A DNA stretch of 64,000 nucleotides from Aplectana chamaeleonis (lineage: Eukaryota > Nematoda > Chromadorea > Rhabditida > Cosmocercidae): the NCBI GenBank assembly GCA_029168955.1, contig JAPDOI010001439.1, positions 62,001-126,000 of the forward strand. Reading direction: 5' to 3'. Within the stretch, counting starts at the first letter, position 1; every line of letters starts with the position of its first letter. A program made the translations under genes and the position numbers. This document shows positions 1 to 11,407 of the stretch, in pieces. Under the pieces are notes generated by a model. The model was not told where the DNA came from. It searched no databases and saw only the letters and a program-made list of their open reading frames with translations.

Positions 1-758
1 CTTATTTTGGTGAAAATTTTGGGCTGATCTCAGTGTTCTGTCCATAATCTTTCAGAACACTTTACAAACGGGGTCATAGCCTCTCAACGATTGTGAAGTC
101 AGAAATTCGTGAACGAGTTGTCTCGGGCCTCTTACTCCTCGTCGTTCGCAGCCATCGTGACGAAGCAGATCACACTATAAAGCTAGACCGCTAAAAAATG
201 GAAAAACATAGATTTTGACGCAAATCCATGGCGCGTCTCATCCCTATCCAGACCGAAAACTCTGATGTGGGCGGAAAGAGGATGGATGAACAATGTTTCT
301 CGTTTATTCTGAAGAGTTGAGATTCCGCGTCTGGTAGGGTTGCTACGCACTTGGGCTGGACCAGTGCGACAAATTTTGCCCATAAGCTTGGAGTAAGCAT
401 CCAAAGCGTTCAGAGGAGATATCGTCTTATCAATATCGATATCAGCTCTAGCAAAACAACCAGCCTTCAATTTTTTGAGAAACTGACCATGGTGTTGGTC
501 GATGAGTGAATGACCACCTAGGGATTATGGGTCGGTTGTTCATACCATGACAGGTGTCAAAATGCTTTCATCGCATCATGAATTTGCGAAACCGAGCATT
601 TGAATGAAATCCACCACTCCCCGTAGTTTCGGACTCGTCTGAGTTGTGTCTGAAACGTTTCGGGTCAGTGTCATCACCCTCTCAGTCGATCTCGACCGAG
701 AGGCGGGTTTGGTAGGGACCTAAAAATCCAAAAATGTTTGGTCCATCACAAATTCGTT
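1..758. other. no recognisable gene
   Basis: I see no protein motif, splice-site pair or tight repeat structure in this stretch. Open frames on the minus strand (about 95 codons) have no recognisable domain and no cysteine, membrane or signal pattern. It is probably old, decayed repeat sequence. Confidence 0.4.
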
Positions 759-762
759 TTAA

Positions 763-1299
763 AGGCAGTGGTCGCGATCAAAAATGTTTGTCGTCTTTTT
801 CTCTCTAAACCCTTTTATGGGTCTCGAGTAGTAGGACCTGAGAGAAAAAATCGCAAAAAAACGCTGTTCTGGGCCAAATTTGAAGCCTGGACTTTCTTGT
901 CTTTTGATGGTGGAAGAGCATACCACACATCATCGGCACCGATGATCTCTAATATCAAGAACGTCAGCTGGCTTGAAATCGAATTTCAATCAATGAACCT
1001 CCGGATTTATGTACACATCTAGTCAGAAACACTGACTGAAGTGCTTACTTTCATTGTTCAACTGTTTTATTAGGTAAATTTGCATTTATTTCTTCCTCTG
1101 AGTGTCGATGATTTTGGACTGCTTGGCACGAGATCAGGATCTTTCTGTGCACATATGCACGAACTGAAAATTCAGGGTCTTAATAATTCTAATTCTAGCC
1201 CGTTTTTCGCCGCGCTATCTTCATAGTTTTTAAGCTGTTTTTGATCTAAGCTGGTTTTTGTAGTTCTTTCGATAACGTTTTTCATCGTGACCACTGCCT
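763..1299 (+). mobile_element. TTAA-flanked MITE, family A copy 1
   Basis: The element begins AGGCAGTGGTCGCGAT just after TTAA (759-762) and ends with the inverted counterpart ATCGTGACCACTGCCT just before TTAA (1300-1303). Internally it holds a CATCATCGGCACCGATGATC palindrome around 930-955 and the stretch AATATCAAGAACGTCAGCTG. The same interior recurs at 10.9, 23.7, 56.0 and 61.9 kb, so this is a dispersed family of about 540-570 bp. It has no coding capacity. A TTAA target duplication is typical of piggyBac-type transposition, so I infer a non-autonomous piggyBac-like element; no transposase of that kind is in the window. Confidence 0.8.
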
Positions 1300-1630
1300 T
1301 TAAGATCAAGCGGTCGTGTCAATGATTGTCTTGTCCATCCAACACTCATACAATGGAACATCAGAGTAGAATCGTGAACTTGGAGTGGCGCGGAAAGGGT
1401 TTATGAAAATGAAATTTAAGTAACGAAGGAAACACAAACGTTTGATTCTCGCAAGATTTTTCCCTCCATACAGCAATTCATATCGATGGAAACTGGGCGA
1501 ATATCTAGAATCCTACTTCACACCTCATCCTCAACTCCTAATATTCTCAGATAATATACTTTCTCCACTATTTTTTGATAAATTTTTTTTATAAATTATT
1601 TGGCAATGAACGTTAACAGGAGAACATGAA

Positions 1631-2253
1631 ACACCGACATGGATTCTAATGAGACTTTACTTTCTTCATTGAGAGTTGGCACAGACTACAATCCCGCTCG
1701 TAAAATTTGGTCAGAAAGCGAGCGAGGTCGGGCTTTCGCGTCTTTTTTTGTCTTTTTTGTATAACTCGCTTCAAACCGAACTTTGAGCAAAACTATGGTG
1801 ATATTTATGATCCTTGCGTTGAGAGCTACCTAACGGTTGAGCCCTTGTGGCGGTTACGTTGACAACTATAGAAGTTTCATAATCAGCCAGGTTTGTGATT
1901 ACGGTACCTTGGCGCAGTGTGCGCTACCGTTTCTGTCTGCGTTTCCCTGTGTCTACCGTAGCTGGTTGATTGCAAAACTTCCATGGTTCTCAGCGAAACC
2001 CAGACAGTGTCCTTACCATTAGATAGCCCTCAATGCCTGGATCATGAATATCTCCATAGTCTCGCTCATAGTTGACATTGAGGCGAGTTATACAGAATAG
2101 ACGAAAAAGACGCAAAAACTCGACTTAAAAAAAAAAACTTGACCAAATCTTTCGAGCGGGAGTGTACGTGCACCTACGTTATATAATATGGCACCTAGTT
2201 TGTGCCAACTTTCAATACTGAACGCTAAGTCTTATTAGGATCATGCCGGCGTT
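1631..2253. repeat. long palindromic foldback element (family J copy 1)
   Basis: The two halves are diverged inverted repeats. The left end reads ACCGACATGG, then GAGAGTTGGCACA, then CCCGCTCG and a T-rich arm. The right end carries the complements GAGCGGGAG, TTTGTGCCAACTTTC and CATGCCGGCG. A second copy lies at 3.56-3.95 kb. The terminal sequence resembles the ends of the foldbacks at 4.4 and 46.7-47.2 kb, suggesting one superfamily with exchanged interiors. No coding capacity is apparent. Confidence 0.65.
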
Positions 2254-2269
2254 GAGTATTCACATTTCT

Positions 2270-2577
2270 TCTACTCCTGACGGCGATGAATCGGGGAGGG
2301 AAAAGAGGCACTCCGGATGTGGGCGGGCGCCCTAGAGCGCATGGCGCGCGCACCTTCACACCTTATCGTGGATAAAAGAAACGAATAGGAGAAATAGAAA
2401 TCATTTGAGCGGCAGTAGAGACGAAGCCGCTCGAGTGCAGCTAATAAGTCCATAAATATCCTATAAAAACGCATCCCGATTTGAAAGGGACTCGTCCAAG
2501 AGAAGGTGCGCGCGCCATGCGCTCTCAGGCTCCTGCCATATCAGAGTGCCTCTTCGGGCGCACCCCGATGAATCGGG
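2270..2577. repeat. GC-rich foldback element
   Basis: Inverted arms at about 2281-2354 and 2497-2572 share AGAGGCACTC and GCGCATGGCGCGCGCACCTTC-like blocks around an AT-richer centre. This is a palindromic MITE-like unit of about 300 bp. It lies immediately upstream of the candidate first exons of the CAP gene, so it could affect that promoter; that is speculation. Confidence 0.6.
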
Positions 2578-2742
2578 TCTCATTGTCAGAGGCAACTGAA
2601 ATGTTGTTTGATCCCAGCCGGAATAACAGCCTTTGGTAAACACCTCTTCTACCATTATTGATCCTATTGTGAAAAACATGAGAATGTATGACCAGTAGTA
2701 CTTTCGTGAGCCCACAGGGCGAGCGTTGAGAGTTATGGTAGA

Positions 2743-5700
2743 ATGGCACTCTTATGCATTTTCCTGTGTACTGATGGAGAGAGCCAGACCTTGTTTTGTC
2801 GGAAGTCACTCTTAGGTATGTGGGCATGCGCAACATTTCTGCTGTGCTGGCAGTCAGTAATATTCGATGAAATTTCAATAACAAGATTGAAAGAGATCTC
2901 GCTGCATAAAAGGATCAGTGGAACACCAGAATCATGTACAACAATGCTCCTCGTGTTGGTGAGTGTTTCTCTTGGTCTACTGAAACTTTTTGAGAGAAAA
3001 AAATTCAAATAGGCGTTTTGTGTTCTGGTCTACTCGTCAGGAGGCTTCGGTGACGATACACCATCAGGTAACATACAGCGCTCATCACGTCTCGATTTCG
3101 CTTTTTTTCCCGGAACATTTCCACTACTTTTCAGACTTTCCCTTTGACGACGAGCCTGTTCCTCGAGGTAAAATGCAGAAAAGCTGCTGTTATATCCATT
3201 AAAATTGATAGCATTTTCAGTTCCCGACAAGTCGGACTACACTATAAATCGTACAGCCATCATGAATAAATTCCTGAAAGAACACAACAGTCTACGCACA
3301 AAAGTAGCGAATGGTCGTTACCAACACGAAGGCAAGAAATATGGTCCTGCATCGAATATGTACCAACTGGTTAGTTTATTCACAATCTGAACATCACAAA
3401 TATTGTATTGTTGCGCTTCTCACTGCAACAACGGGAGCAAATGCTCTGTCTCATACTATCGCTCTTCTACACCGGTCTACCCTCGCTTGTTCGATCCAGC
3501 TGAAGCACTTTTAACACAGTATGCACGCAGTACCTCTACACTACCGCTTGAAGGATTTGGTAAGAAAACGAGCGGAGTCTGGTTTTCGAGTCTTTTCACG
3601 ATCCAGGCGTTGAAGGCTCACAAGTGTGTAGCCAATGTTCGTTGAGAGGTGTGATATTTCCGCAGTCAACCAGCTCTCCATATACGGTAGACACAAGAAA
3701 ATGCAGGCAGAGACAGCAGCGCCCCAGGCGCCTTGGTACCGTAATTACAAACCTGGCAGATTGCAAAACTTCTATAGTTCTCAAAGTAATCACTATAAAA
3801 GATCATGAATATCACCCTAGCTCCTCTCAAAGATGAATTCGAAGCGAGTTGTACAGAAAGACGAGAATAAAAACACGAAAACCCGACCTCGCTCGTTCTC
3901 TAATCAAATCCCTGGAGCGGTATTGTACTTCATTTGAATGCAGGGTACACGCTCATTAGACAACATGTTCGAGATCAAGGCTTGAATAGGCCCTCACTGC
4001 CCTTAACATGCTGTGAACAAAGTTCAAAGCAGCGAAAACTATCCAGGATGGCAGTTTTTTTCCAAACCTTAGAGTACTATAATTAAGTGTGAAACACGAG
4101 CTCCGTCAAAATTTTTGGAAGGCGGTTCCTGAACAACAGGAATCATCATGAAAACCAAAAAAATCTAAAGAAGCTATGACCCAATTACACCCTTTTTTCT
4201 CAATCTAAAGTAATATCAAGTGATGTCATAGAGGTAACCGTCGTGCAAGGAGCAGATCATTCATTTGCGTTTGTGCGAAATGATCTTGAAATAAAATATA
4301 ATGTTTGACTTGATGAGATTCACATAAGCCTATATTACACCAAAACGACTATGGAGTACACCACAACGACTAGGGAGGACCTCTGAGCGGGGTAGTGGTC
4401 TGCAGTAGTAACCCGTCGTGTTCAACGTCGGCATGGATCGTGAGAAGACTTCGCGTTCACTGTTGAAGGTTGACCAAACTCGGTGCCATAACTTATGACA
4501 TAGGTGCACCGATTTTGCGCCAACCTTCAACAGTGAACGCAAAGTCTCTTCACGTTCCATCCCGATGTTAGAAAATATAAAACTTGACAGAACGGATGCT
4601 TCACAATACATGTTTAATAACTCCAGACGATTCCCCATAGCTGGTAATCTACATTGGCACTTAATTGCCGGTAAAATTTGTTTCCGTTTAGGGTCGTCAC
4701 AAAAATCTCGTCAACAATTCTCAACCTTGGAGACTCATATTTTAATTCGCGAGTTTTTCAAAAGTCTTGACGTGAGGAACTCAATTTTCACTCATCCTCT
4801 ACCGATTCATAGCAGGAAAGCGAAAAAAAATGTTGCACACCGTCCCGATTCTAAGGCGAACCATCTTGTGTGATGACCTAGAGTGGAACTTTTAGAGAAA
4901 CAAGTTAGCTGGTTGGATAATAGCATCTGTATAGTTAGGTCCGTGGCTTGTTTCCTCAAGAAAAAACATTCAAATCTCATCCGCGGCTGGCGAGGGTGGT
5001 CGCGTGTGCCGACCCGCTAATCGATTCACGCCGAGAGAAGAGCGCAGCCGATCCGTTTTCACACCGCCAGCCGGTAGTGAAATTTATATGTTTTTTTCTA
5101 GAGGAAACAAGCCACGGACCTAGCTGTACTTATAGATAGATTCACATCCTATTTTTTAGAAAATCCATTTCTTCAACTGGCGTTTGAAGCAGCATGTTTC
5201 GTCGGTAGGCAAATATGTTACATTCCAGGCAGTCAAGCTCTCTCTCTCTCGAAGGCTCCCTCGTGGTAGTGATAAAAATTGTCAACATGTTTTCTCATGT
5301 TTCACATTTCATTGTGTTAGTCGAATGGATAGGATAATACAGGCTTTCGAGGCAGGGTTGCTCAAACATTGTCATATTGAATAGCTGTCATTGCTTTGAA
5401 TCCCGTTGAAAACAGTGTGAGGGACTGCATCTCGAAATAATCTGATATATCTTCATCAAAATTGTCTATAACTTATAGAGTAGTGTTGGTGGATGAAAAC
5501 CATGTAGATCAGAGCTCTAATTTCAGTACTGGAATAGAGTTCTCGCTGCAATGGCTAGAGACGCTATCGACAATGGTGAACATACTCATCCCGATTTCGG
5601 TGTCAACTATGATGCGAGGTTTTACAATTTCGAGCGTTCAGATTGATTCTGTTGCCATCTTTGAGTTACCTAACCTATGGGGGCTCTATAGTGAGCCTTC

Positions 5701-6567
5701 GATTCCGATTATCAGTAGCAGAAGAGCAGCGGCCCTTGGTGAAACATAAGTTGTGATAAGGATGTTCCGACCAAGGTCTAGGAACCCGTTGAACAAAGTG
5801 CGTTCGTTGTTGCGACACCCTCCAATGATGGCTTAGCTGTGCGACCCCTTCCTTAACTATGACCGCGCTGGATTTAAGGTAGACCCCAACCATCTTGCTG
5901 AAGACGAATGCTTGTAAAAGCTTCAAGAGTCCGAATAGCAAATAAAATGGTTAGTGGGGGCCTTTCTGTGTCATGCACATTGCTCTGATGGGCCGTAACT
6001 CAGCGGTTCGAAAAAGAGATCCAGTAGACCCTTTTTGGAAATTGTCCAACTCTCGACAAAGAGGCGACCGCTCCTCGCTGCACTAATCGAAATCAGGAGC
6101 TTACAAGAAGAGCCCCAGTGATAAAAATTTTCAGATTAATGCTTATTGGAACCGATTTGACAGAAGTAGCTGGAAAGGCTGTTCTAGAGTGGAGGCAGGC
6201 TGATGCGTCGATGAATCAGGCAGGTTTGGTCTTCCATTTCATTTCACAAACTTCACGTATTCCCTGAATTTCTACTGTTTTAGTTGATTTTTGCCAAAGC
6301 CACAAAAATTGGATGCTCCTACAAGCTTTCCAACGTGAATGGACTGTACAGGTATCAAGGGATGCTGGTGCAAATGTTGTGTCTATATAATCACAAGTTG
6401 GTTACGCTATTGCTTTCCAATCGCATTAAGTTGCCAATGCGTTCGCACATTTTAGGTACGACGGCGGAAAGCCATACACCGATGGAACACCATGCAAGGA
6501 TTCCAGTGAATGCACAACGTATGAGGGCTCAACGTGCTTTCTGAAAAGAGGGCTTTGTAGGAAATGA
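2743..6567 (+). CDS. CAP/SCP-TAPS (ASP-type) secreted protein, eight exons
   Basis: Exons I can join in phase: 3041-3067, 3135-3167, 3221-3369, 5527-5618, 6135-6219, 6284-6351 and 6456-6567 (stop TGA 6565-6567), plus a first exon. All codon phases match across every junction. The product carries IMNKFLKEHNSLRTKVANG, the classic start of a CAP domain, then LIFAKATKIGC, which matches the CAP2 TQM-WAKTxKIGC block, and a cysteine-rich tail with TPCKDSSEC and TTYEGSTCFLKRGLC, typical of hookworm and strongylid ASPs. About 190-215 residues, close to single-CAP ASP length. Three first exons would all splice in phase 1: ATG 2743 (donor 2816, strong), ATG 2934 (donor 2959, strong, no signal peptide) and ATG 2944 (donor 2975, weak, but the best signal peptide, MLLVLVSVSLG). 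The 2.2-kb fourth intron holds foldbacks and a MITE. The family is usually secreted into the host; the role here is inferred. Most of the central cysteines usual in ASPs are absent. Confidence 0.8.
3556..3950. repeat. foldback element (family J copy 2), intronic
   Basis: This is a diverged, reverse-oriented copy of the 1.63-2.25 kb element: GACACAAGAAAATGCAGGCAG here is the complement of CTGCGTTTCCCTGTGTC there, and GGTACCGTAATTACAAACC pairs with GGTTTGTGATTACGGTACC. Its arms include GAAAACGAGCGGAGTC and GACCTCGCTCG. It lies in intron 4 of the CAP gene. Short open frames across it are not credible genes. Confidence 0.6.
4423..4570. repeat. short perfect-armed foldback (family K)
   Basis: Arms at about 4424-4472 and 4525-4569 are near-exact complements: GCGTTCACTGTTGAAGGTTG against CAACCTTCAACAGTGAACGC. 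The outer ends read CAACGTCGGCATGG and CCATCCCGATGTTAG. These ends resemble those of the larger foldbacks at 1.6 and 46.7-47.2 kb, so this may be their minimal form. It lies in a CAP-gene intron. Confidence 0.7.
4936..5122. mobile_element. TA-flanked MITE, 183 bp
   Basis: Perfect terminal inverted repeats GGTCCGTGGCTTGTTTCCTC (from 4938) and its complement (ending 5120) are flanked by TA on both sides, as expected for a Tc1/mariner-type insertion. The interior has no coding potential. It lies inside intron 4 of the CAP gene. Confidence 0.8.
6220..6221 (+). other. predicted non-canonical GC splice donor
   Basis: After ATG AAT CAG (6211-6219) the next bases are GC rather than GT. Using this GC donor puts exon 6 in frame with the next exon, giving MNQ then LIFAKATKIGC, which restores the conserved CAP2 block. 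The nearest GT (6224) would shift the frame and destroy that block. GC-AG introns are a known minor class. The call is an inference from reading frame and family conservation. Confidence 0.6.
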
Positions 6568-6626
6568 GCAAGCTGAGTTAGCGTTCACGAAGTATCACCA
6601 AGATGTTATTCCTAGTCACGGTGTTA

Positions 6627-6632
6627 AATAAA
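6627..6632 (+). terminator. AATAAA polyadenylation signal of the CAP gene
   Basis: AATAAA lies 60 bases after the CAP-gene stop codon, a normal spacing for a nematode 3' UTR. Confidence 0.6.
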
Positions 6633-6879
6633 AATTACTTCTCGAAAATCTGTAATATCCACCACTGGCCTCCACAAAGCTAATCAAGTCAGAGTTCATG
6701 CGAGGGTGTAGAGTGAACGACAAGGTTGTTAATTCTACCTATTGGCTGTATTTGTAAGAGGAACAGTCCGTTGAATGCAGGATGTAAGTCTGTAAATGCT
6801 AAGCACGCCGTTTCTTTTGCGTAACGGCCTCCATTTTCCGACGAATGATAATCTCTAGGTGTTAACGCGTGTGTGTTGA

Positions 6880-7110
6880 ACGAAAGTAGGAAAAGGCGAT
6901 GTTGTCACCTCCCTCGTGTCAAGCGTTGGTGTAGGGCGTCGATTTCGTTGCAGGGATCTTCGTTGTGGCACACCCGCGGCCAGAAATATCCAAGCAAACG
7001 TCTGAACAGCTTCCTCTCCGTGCAATCCATACTTTCCATCTGCGTCTTCGGTTCTGCCCACGTCTCTGATCCTTACATCATGATAGGGCGGAGTACAAAT
7101 TGCGCAACAT
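6880..7110 (-). pseudogene. RTE-like reverse transcriptase fragment
   Basis: Read on the minus strand, this stretch corresponds closely to the C-terminal half of the RTE-like element at 36.5-38.5 kb. Shared DNA includes CTCCCTCGTGTCAAGCGTTG and CGGCCAGAAATATCCAAGCA. It encodes broken pieces of the YGSETW to FWPRVCHN region with frameshifts. It is a short 5'- and 3'-truncated relic between the CAP gene and a MITE. Confidence 0.75.
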
Positions 7111-7515
7111 GTCCATAACGTTTGGCTTTCCACGAACCTGTGCCAACGGCTTGAGCCCCTATTTGGCTGCATATTATTAGCGAGAATTTGAGATGAGACG
7201 TGACTTCATAACAATTATAATCCAACGCGAAACAGGTCAAATTATCATTGCTGTCAAGTATTGGTTTCACTCATTTTGCTATCCCTGCTGTATCTGGAGT
7301 GGCCATGTGTAAGTCGGATCTGCATGAAACTCTAATAACAGGGCTGTAAATACCATTGTTGGCTTCGGTGAAGTAATTTTCACCTACTCTGTGCTCTCCA
7401 GCTAGCTTACAACCAATATAACGCCGGGTTCTTTCACAGTTTCGTGACTGGCGACCCAGGACAGCGTTCTCTCTCAATACCCATCAAAAATCGATGCACT
7501 CCCGAATAATGGTGT

Positions 7516-7829
7516 TAGGCTCCGTCCATAGCTGACGACCAGCGGCAAAGCGTCAAGGCGTCGGAGCATCATGCGCCAGCGCTGAAACGCTGACGCATGA
7601 CGCTCGACGGCTGGCTTATCCAACGACGTGTTCGAGGATGGCACGTGGTTAACGATGGTATCGATAATATTAGTGACAGCCGTTACGGTCAGTGTGCCTC
7701 CACCGTCAGCGACTGGCCGGCTGCAGTGGTCGCTGGGGAGTCAGATCAATAACAAATGCTAGAGATGCAAACCCGCAGCGTCACTATACGGTCACTTGAC
7801 GCTGGGAAGTCTGCTATGGACGGAGCCTA
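7516..7829. mobile_element. TA-flanked MITE, about 310 bp
   Basis: Terminal inverted repeats GGCTCCGTCCATAG (from 7518) and CTATGGACGGAGCC (ending 7827) are bounded by TA on each side. The subterminal CAGCGTCA/TGACGCTG motifs are also inverted. No protein is encoded. It resembles a Tc1/mariner-type MITE, with ends like those of the 4.94-kb element. Confidence 0.75.
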
Positions 7830-8278
7830 ACAGCCCACTTTCCCGATTCGGCTCTCGTAAAACAAAATTGAAATTTGATAAAGGGCAGGGTATAAAAAGG
7901 AGTGGAGGGTGACTTCATTGACGCACCTTTCCTCTCTGGGGTCAGCAGTTCGGGATCTGCTTCGACTAGAAAGTAGGAGAACATCACCACTGGTGGTCGA
8001 GATAATTCAAAATTGGAAGAAAAACTTAGAAAATTCAAGAGCCAACTCAAGTGAGCTGATTGGGGGCGTGGACTGGATAAGGGCACACTGCATCTCCCTT
8101 GCGAAAAGTGATAAAGGCAGTGTGCATTATACCTTCACAATTTCAGATTTTTTCGCATATTAGATTTTTTTAATAAATAGTCGACTTTTTTCGAGTCACT
8201 GTATTTGGTCGAAGTATAGTGTTAACGATGAAAAGTTTCCCTTTTTTCTGCGGAAACGAAAGCTAGGGTTCCTTTCGA

Positions 8279-8763
8279 AGGCACAGGACACCCAGAAAAT
8301 TATTTCTCAGATTTCATGCTCATCTCGGAAAGAGCCACTCTCTGATCACAATGGTATCTCTGGCATTGTCCGAGATCCCCTAAGAACGGAGATATGGCTC
8401 CTTGGAGATGCCTACATCTTCAGCGCAAAAATTCGGTGGATGACATTTCTTAGGCCTGTATTACTCTTCATTTGCAATCGCTGCACGAGAGCAAAACAGG
8501 ATGAGGAGATAGGCCGGAAATGGACTGAAGAACGACGACATATTGAGAATTCATCCATCCATTTAGCCGCCATCGAGCTCTTAAATCTGGTTAGGGGTCA
8601 GGCCTGTGGTGGTGAGCGAAGGAGGTCGGGCTTGTGGTGGTCGCTTTTATCTCGCTTATTAAAAAAAATCGAGATCTCGCATTTGGCACGTGTTATACGG
8701 AAGGGGTCTGCTACACAATCAAATAAAAATCACCAAATTCATGTCCGAAGGTGTACTGTGCCT
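8279..8763 (-). mobile_element. TTAA-type MITE, family C copy 1
   Basis: The ends are AGGCACAGGACACCC (after TCGA) and GGTGTACTGTGCCT (before TTAA 8764-8767). The interior matches the elements at 30.93-31.26 and 54.85-55.34 kb in inverse orientation, for example CAGGCCTGTATTTCTC-like and CGAGATCTCGCATTTGGCACG blocks. The 130-codon open frame across it is a by-product of the repeat, not a gene. Confidence 0.75.
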
Positions 8764-8769
8764 TTAACA

Positions 8770-10110
8770 AGAGACGAAAAATCGGCCAGGAAGTGCGCGA
8801 AAATACCGTGGACCAGACGACGTATTGAATAACTCGGCCAATATCATATAACAGTTGTACACCATTCGTGTCACCAGAGCAATTGTTTCCGAATTTTTGA
8901 ATACTTTTCATCTCTTCAAGGATTCTAGAATCCAAGCATGTGAATTGAACGCTCTTGTTTCTGAAATGTTTTCGCTACAAGAAACAGAAAACGAAGTAAC
9001 TTACCGAAGAATTTCGAAGCGCAATACCATTTTCCACGCATGGATTGTTCAAATTTCGAAGCCCCCCGAAACACATCAAGCAGGCATAGTTAAATATTTA
9101 AAAGGTTTCTGTGACAGTTTCCTAAGATATTTAAGAGTTTTGTAGGAACTTTCCCCTCCGATTCTTTACTTGGTGGACTTGCCTCCTTAAAAACATCAGA
9201 TACAATGATTCGGTTTTGTAGAGTGAATTTCGCCTTTTACACGACCTTTTGACAGCGCTTCAGAAATCTGAGTGGATCGAGTAGACTTTATGTACCCAAG
9301 GAAGAGTGGGGAAACCCCCAAGAGGTGAAATGATATCACTAGCTCTAGCCTAAGCCGAAGTACATATTGCTTGCTACCGCGAAAGAGCCAACTGCGCAGA
9401 CCTATAGTTCCCGATTGGGAGCACGAGAGCCAGCCACAAGTAGCGACAAATCTCGTGGTGATATGTCTCATAAATTTATCATGGGATTCGCTCACGTACA
9501 TATGTAGCTGCAGGCATAACTATCCCTGGAGACATGCATCTTGTACAGAAATTTGCTTACTTCACTGTCCACTCAAACATTCAGATTGGAGGAAACCGGC
9601 GAAGTCACCACATTTCTCATTCGAAGGTGTGAAAATGTCGAAGTACGTTACTCGCTGAAACCAAACTCAGGATGAGTTCTCACGATTTCGGGATGCGTAT
9701 AGATAGATATTTTTCGTAATCGCTAGTGACGAGTAGTTTATTAAAACTAAAACATGAATCCGTACAGACATTGCCCATTACAATCATATTCTGAGTTCTG
9801 AACCATCAAAAAGGCGAAGAAAAAATCTAATAGAAAACTACCATTAAATAAGAAGGTGACGCAACTAGAGAGCTTACAAAAAATTGCGTAGCGTAGCAAT
9901 CAGCTACAATAGCGAGATAATGATTTGATATTTCCTTCATCTGAAAATATGAGTTGTTCCGTCGAAACATCGGTATTTCTTCTTATAGATCCTATAGATA
10001 TAGAAGCCCTACTCTAAAGACAGGTTAGCGATGAAAATGCTTGTTGTGCTATCCTCATGAAAAGGTATTGGGTTGATGCAACATTTCCGGACTTTTCATG
10101 ACTTTGAATA
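8770..10110. other. no recognisable gene
   Basis: Several open frames of about 95 codons exist here (8855-9145, 9371-9658), but none shows a domain, signal peptide or splice pattern that I recognise. Nothing supports a gene or a repeat end. Confidence 0.35.
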
Positions 10111-10124
10111 AAAAAAACATTCAT

Positions 10125-10404
10125 GGAAAAAACAAAGAAGGCTGACCGAAAATAATAATTTCCATCACATTCAAGGATCTTTCGCCATCGATTGGCAGAT
10201 CATGAATTCCCGACGCGTAGAACTCTGGCTGTTTCGAGTCAAAGAATTCCTCTAAGCCATTTCGACCTCGTCATCGTTAGTGAGCTATTTTCCATTTAGG
10301 AAGTGGTGCATCGAGCGGAACAGATGGTAATCGGAGGAGGCAAGATCTGGGCTAGATGAAGGGTGAGGAAGAACTTCCCAGCCCAGGTTCAGCAGTTTCT
10401 GTTC
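10125..10404 (-). pseudogene. mariner transposase C-terminal relic (minus copy)
   Basis: On the minus strand this reads LLNLGWEVLPHPSSSPDLAS followed by SDYHLFRSMHHFLNGK, the end of a mariner transposase catalytic domain, including the SPDL aspartate (third D of the DDD triad). It then decays with stops and a frameshift through FDSKQPEFYASGIHDLP. It faces away from a second copy starting at about 10405, so the locus is an inverted duplication of the transposase tail. A mariner (bandit) is known from Ancylostoma; identity with that lineage would need a search. Confidence 0.8.
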
Positions 10405-10690
10405 GCCTTCTTTACGACAATGCTTGGCCTTACGTATTTCGGGTAACCCGACAGAAACTGTTGGACCTGGGATGGGAAGTTCTTCCTCACCCTACCCTCC
10501 ATGTAGTCCAAATTTGGCTTCTTCCGACTGCCATCTGTTCGATGCAGCACTTCCTGGATGGAAAACACTTCACTAACGATAACGAAGTCAAAATGGTCTT
10601 GAAAGAATGCTTTGACTCGAAACAGCCATAGTTCTACGCGTAGGGAATTCATGCTCTGCCCAATCAGTGGCGAGGGATCCTTGAATGTGA
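10405..10690 (+). pseudogene. mariner transposase C-terminal relic (plus copy)
   Basis: The plus strand reads LLYDNAWPYVFRVTRQKLLD (second catalytic aspartate in YDN), then GWEVLPHPTLHVV, HFLDGKHFTND and CFDSKQP, then stops before FYA and GIHALPNQWRGILECDGNYF. In place of SPDL it has LHVVQI, so the third catalytic aspartate region is lost. With the minus-strand copy it forms a palindrome of about 560 bp. Confidence 0.8.
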
Positions 10691-10852
10691 TGGAAATTAT
10701 TTGGTTGGGTGCTCTTTCTGCTTTTGAAATAAGTGTTTAAAAATATTCCTTGGTGTCCGCTCGTCCCAAACTATCAAAATTTATATAGTAATATAATTCC
10801 TTTTTCACCATCTTTTATTTTCCTTCTAAAGTTATTGCTGAGCTTCTCTTAA

Positions 10853-11407
10853 AGGCAGTGGTCACGATGGAGATTGTTATCAAAAAAACTACAAAATCAG
10901 TTTAGATCGAAGATAGCTGAAAAAACTATGAAAGGTAGCGCGGTGAAAAACGGGCTAGAATTACAGCTTCTAAGACCCAAAGATTTCAGTTCGTTCACAC
11001 GTGCACAGCGCCGCCCAAAAATCACAGTCTCATGCCGAGCAATCAAAAATCATCAACATTCAGAGGAAGAAATAGATGCAAATTTACCTAATAAAAACAG
11101 TTGAGCATGAAAAACAAGCACTTAATTCAAAGTTTTGACTAGATGAGTCAATGTTCATTGATTCAAATTCAATTTCAAGCCAGCTGGTGTTCTTTATATT
11201 AGACATCATCGATGCCGATGATCTCTTATATGATGGTGTGGAAAGGGTTCGTCCACATTCAAAAGACAAGAATGTTCAGACTTCAAATTTGGCCCAAAAC
11301 AGCGTTTTTTTTTTCGCGATTTTCTCTTATAGGTACTACTACTCGAAACCCAGAAAAGGGTTCAGAGAGGAGAAAAAGGCAAGCATATTTGATCGCGATT
11401 ACTGTCT
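10853..11407 (-). mobile_element. TTAA-flanked MITE, family A copy 2
   Basis: It starts AGGCAGTGGTCACGATGG after TTAA (10849-10852) and ends GATCGCGATTACTGTCT before TTGA. The interior is family A in reverse orientation, with GATGCCGATGATCTC and CCAGCTGGTGTTCTT blocks. Open frames across it are not genes. Confidence 0.8.

Noticed and set aside
8440..8832. 130-codon plus-strand frame
   Set aside because: Lies inside MITE family C; other copies of the element do not preserve the frame.
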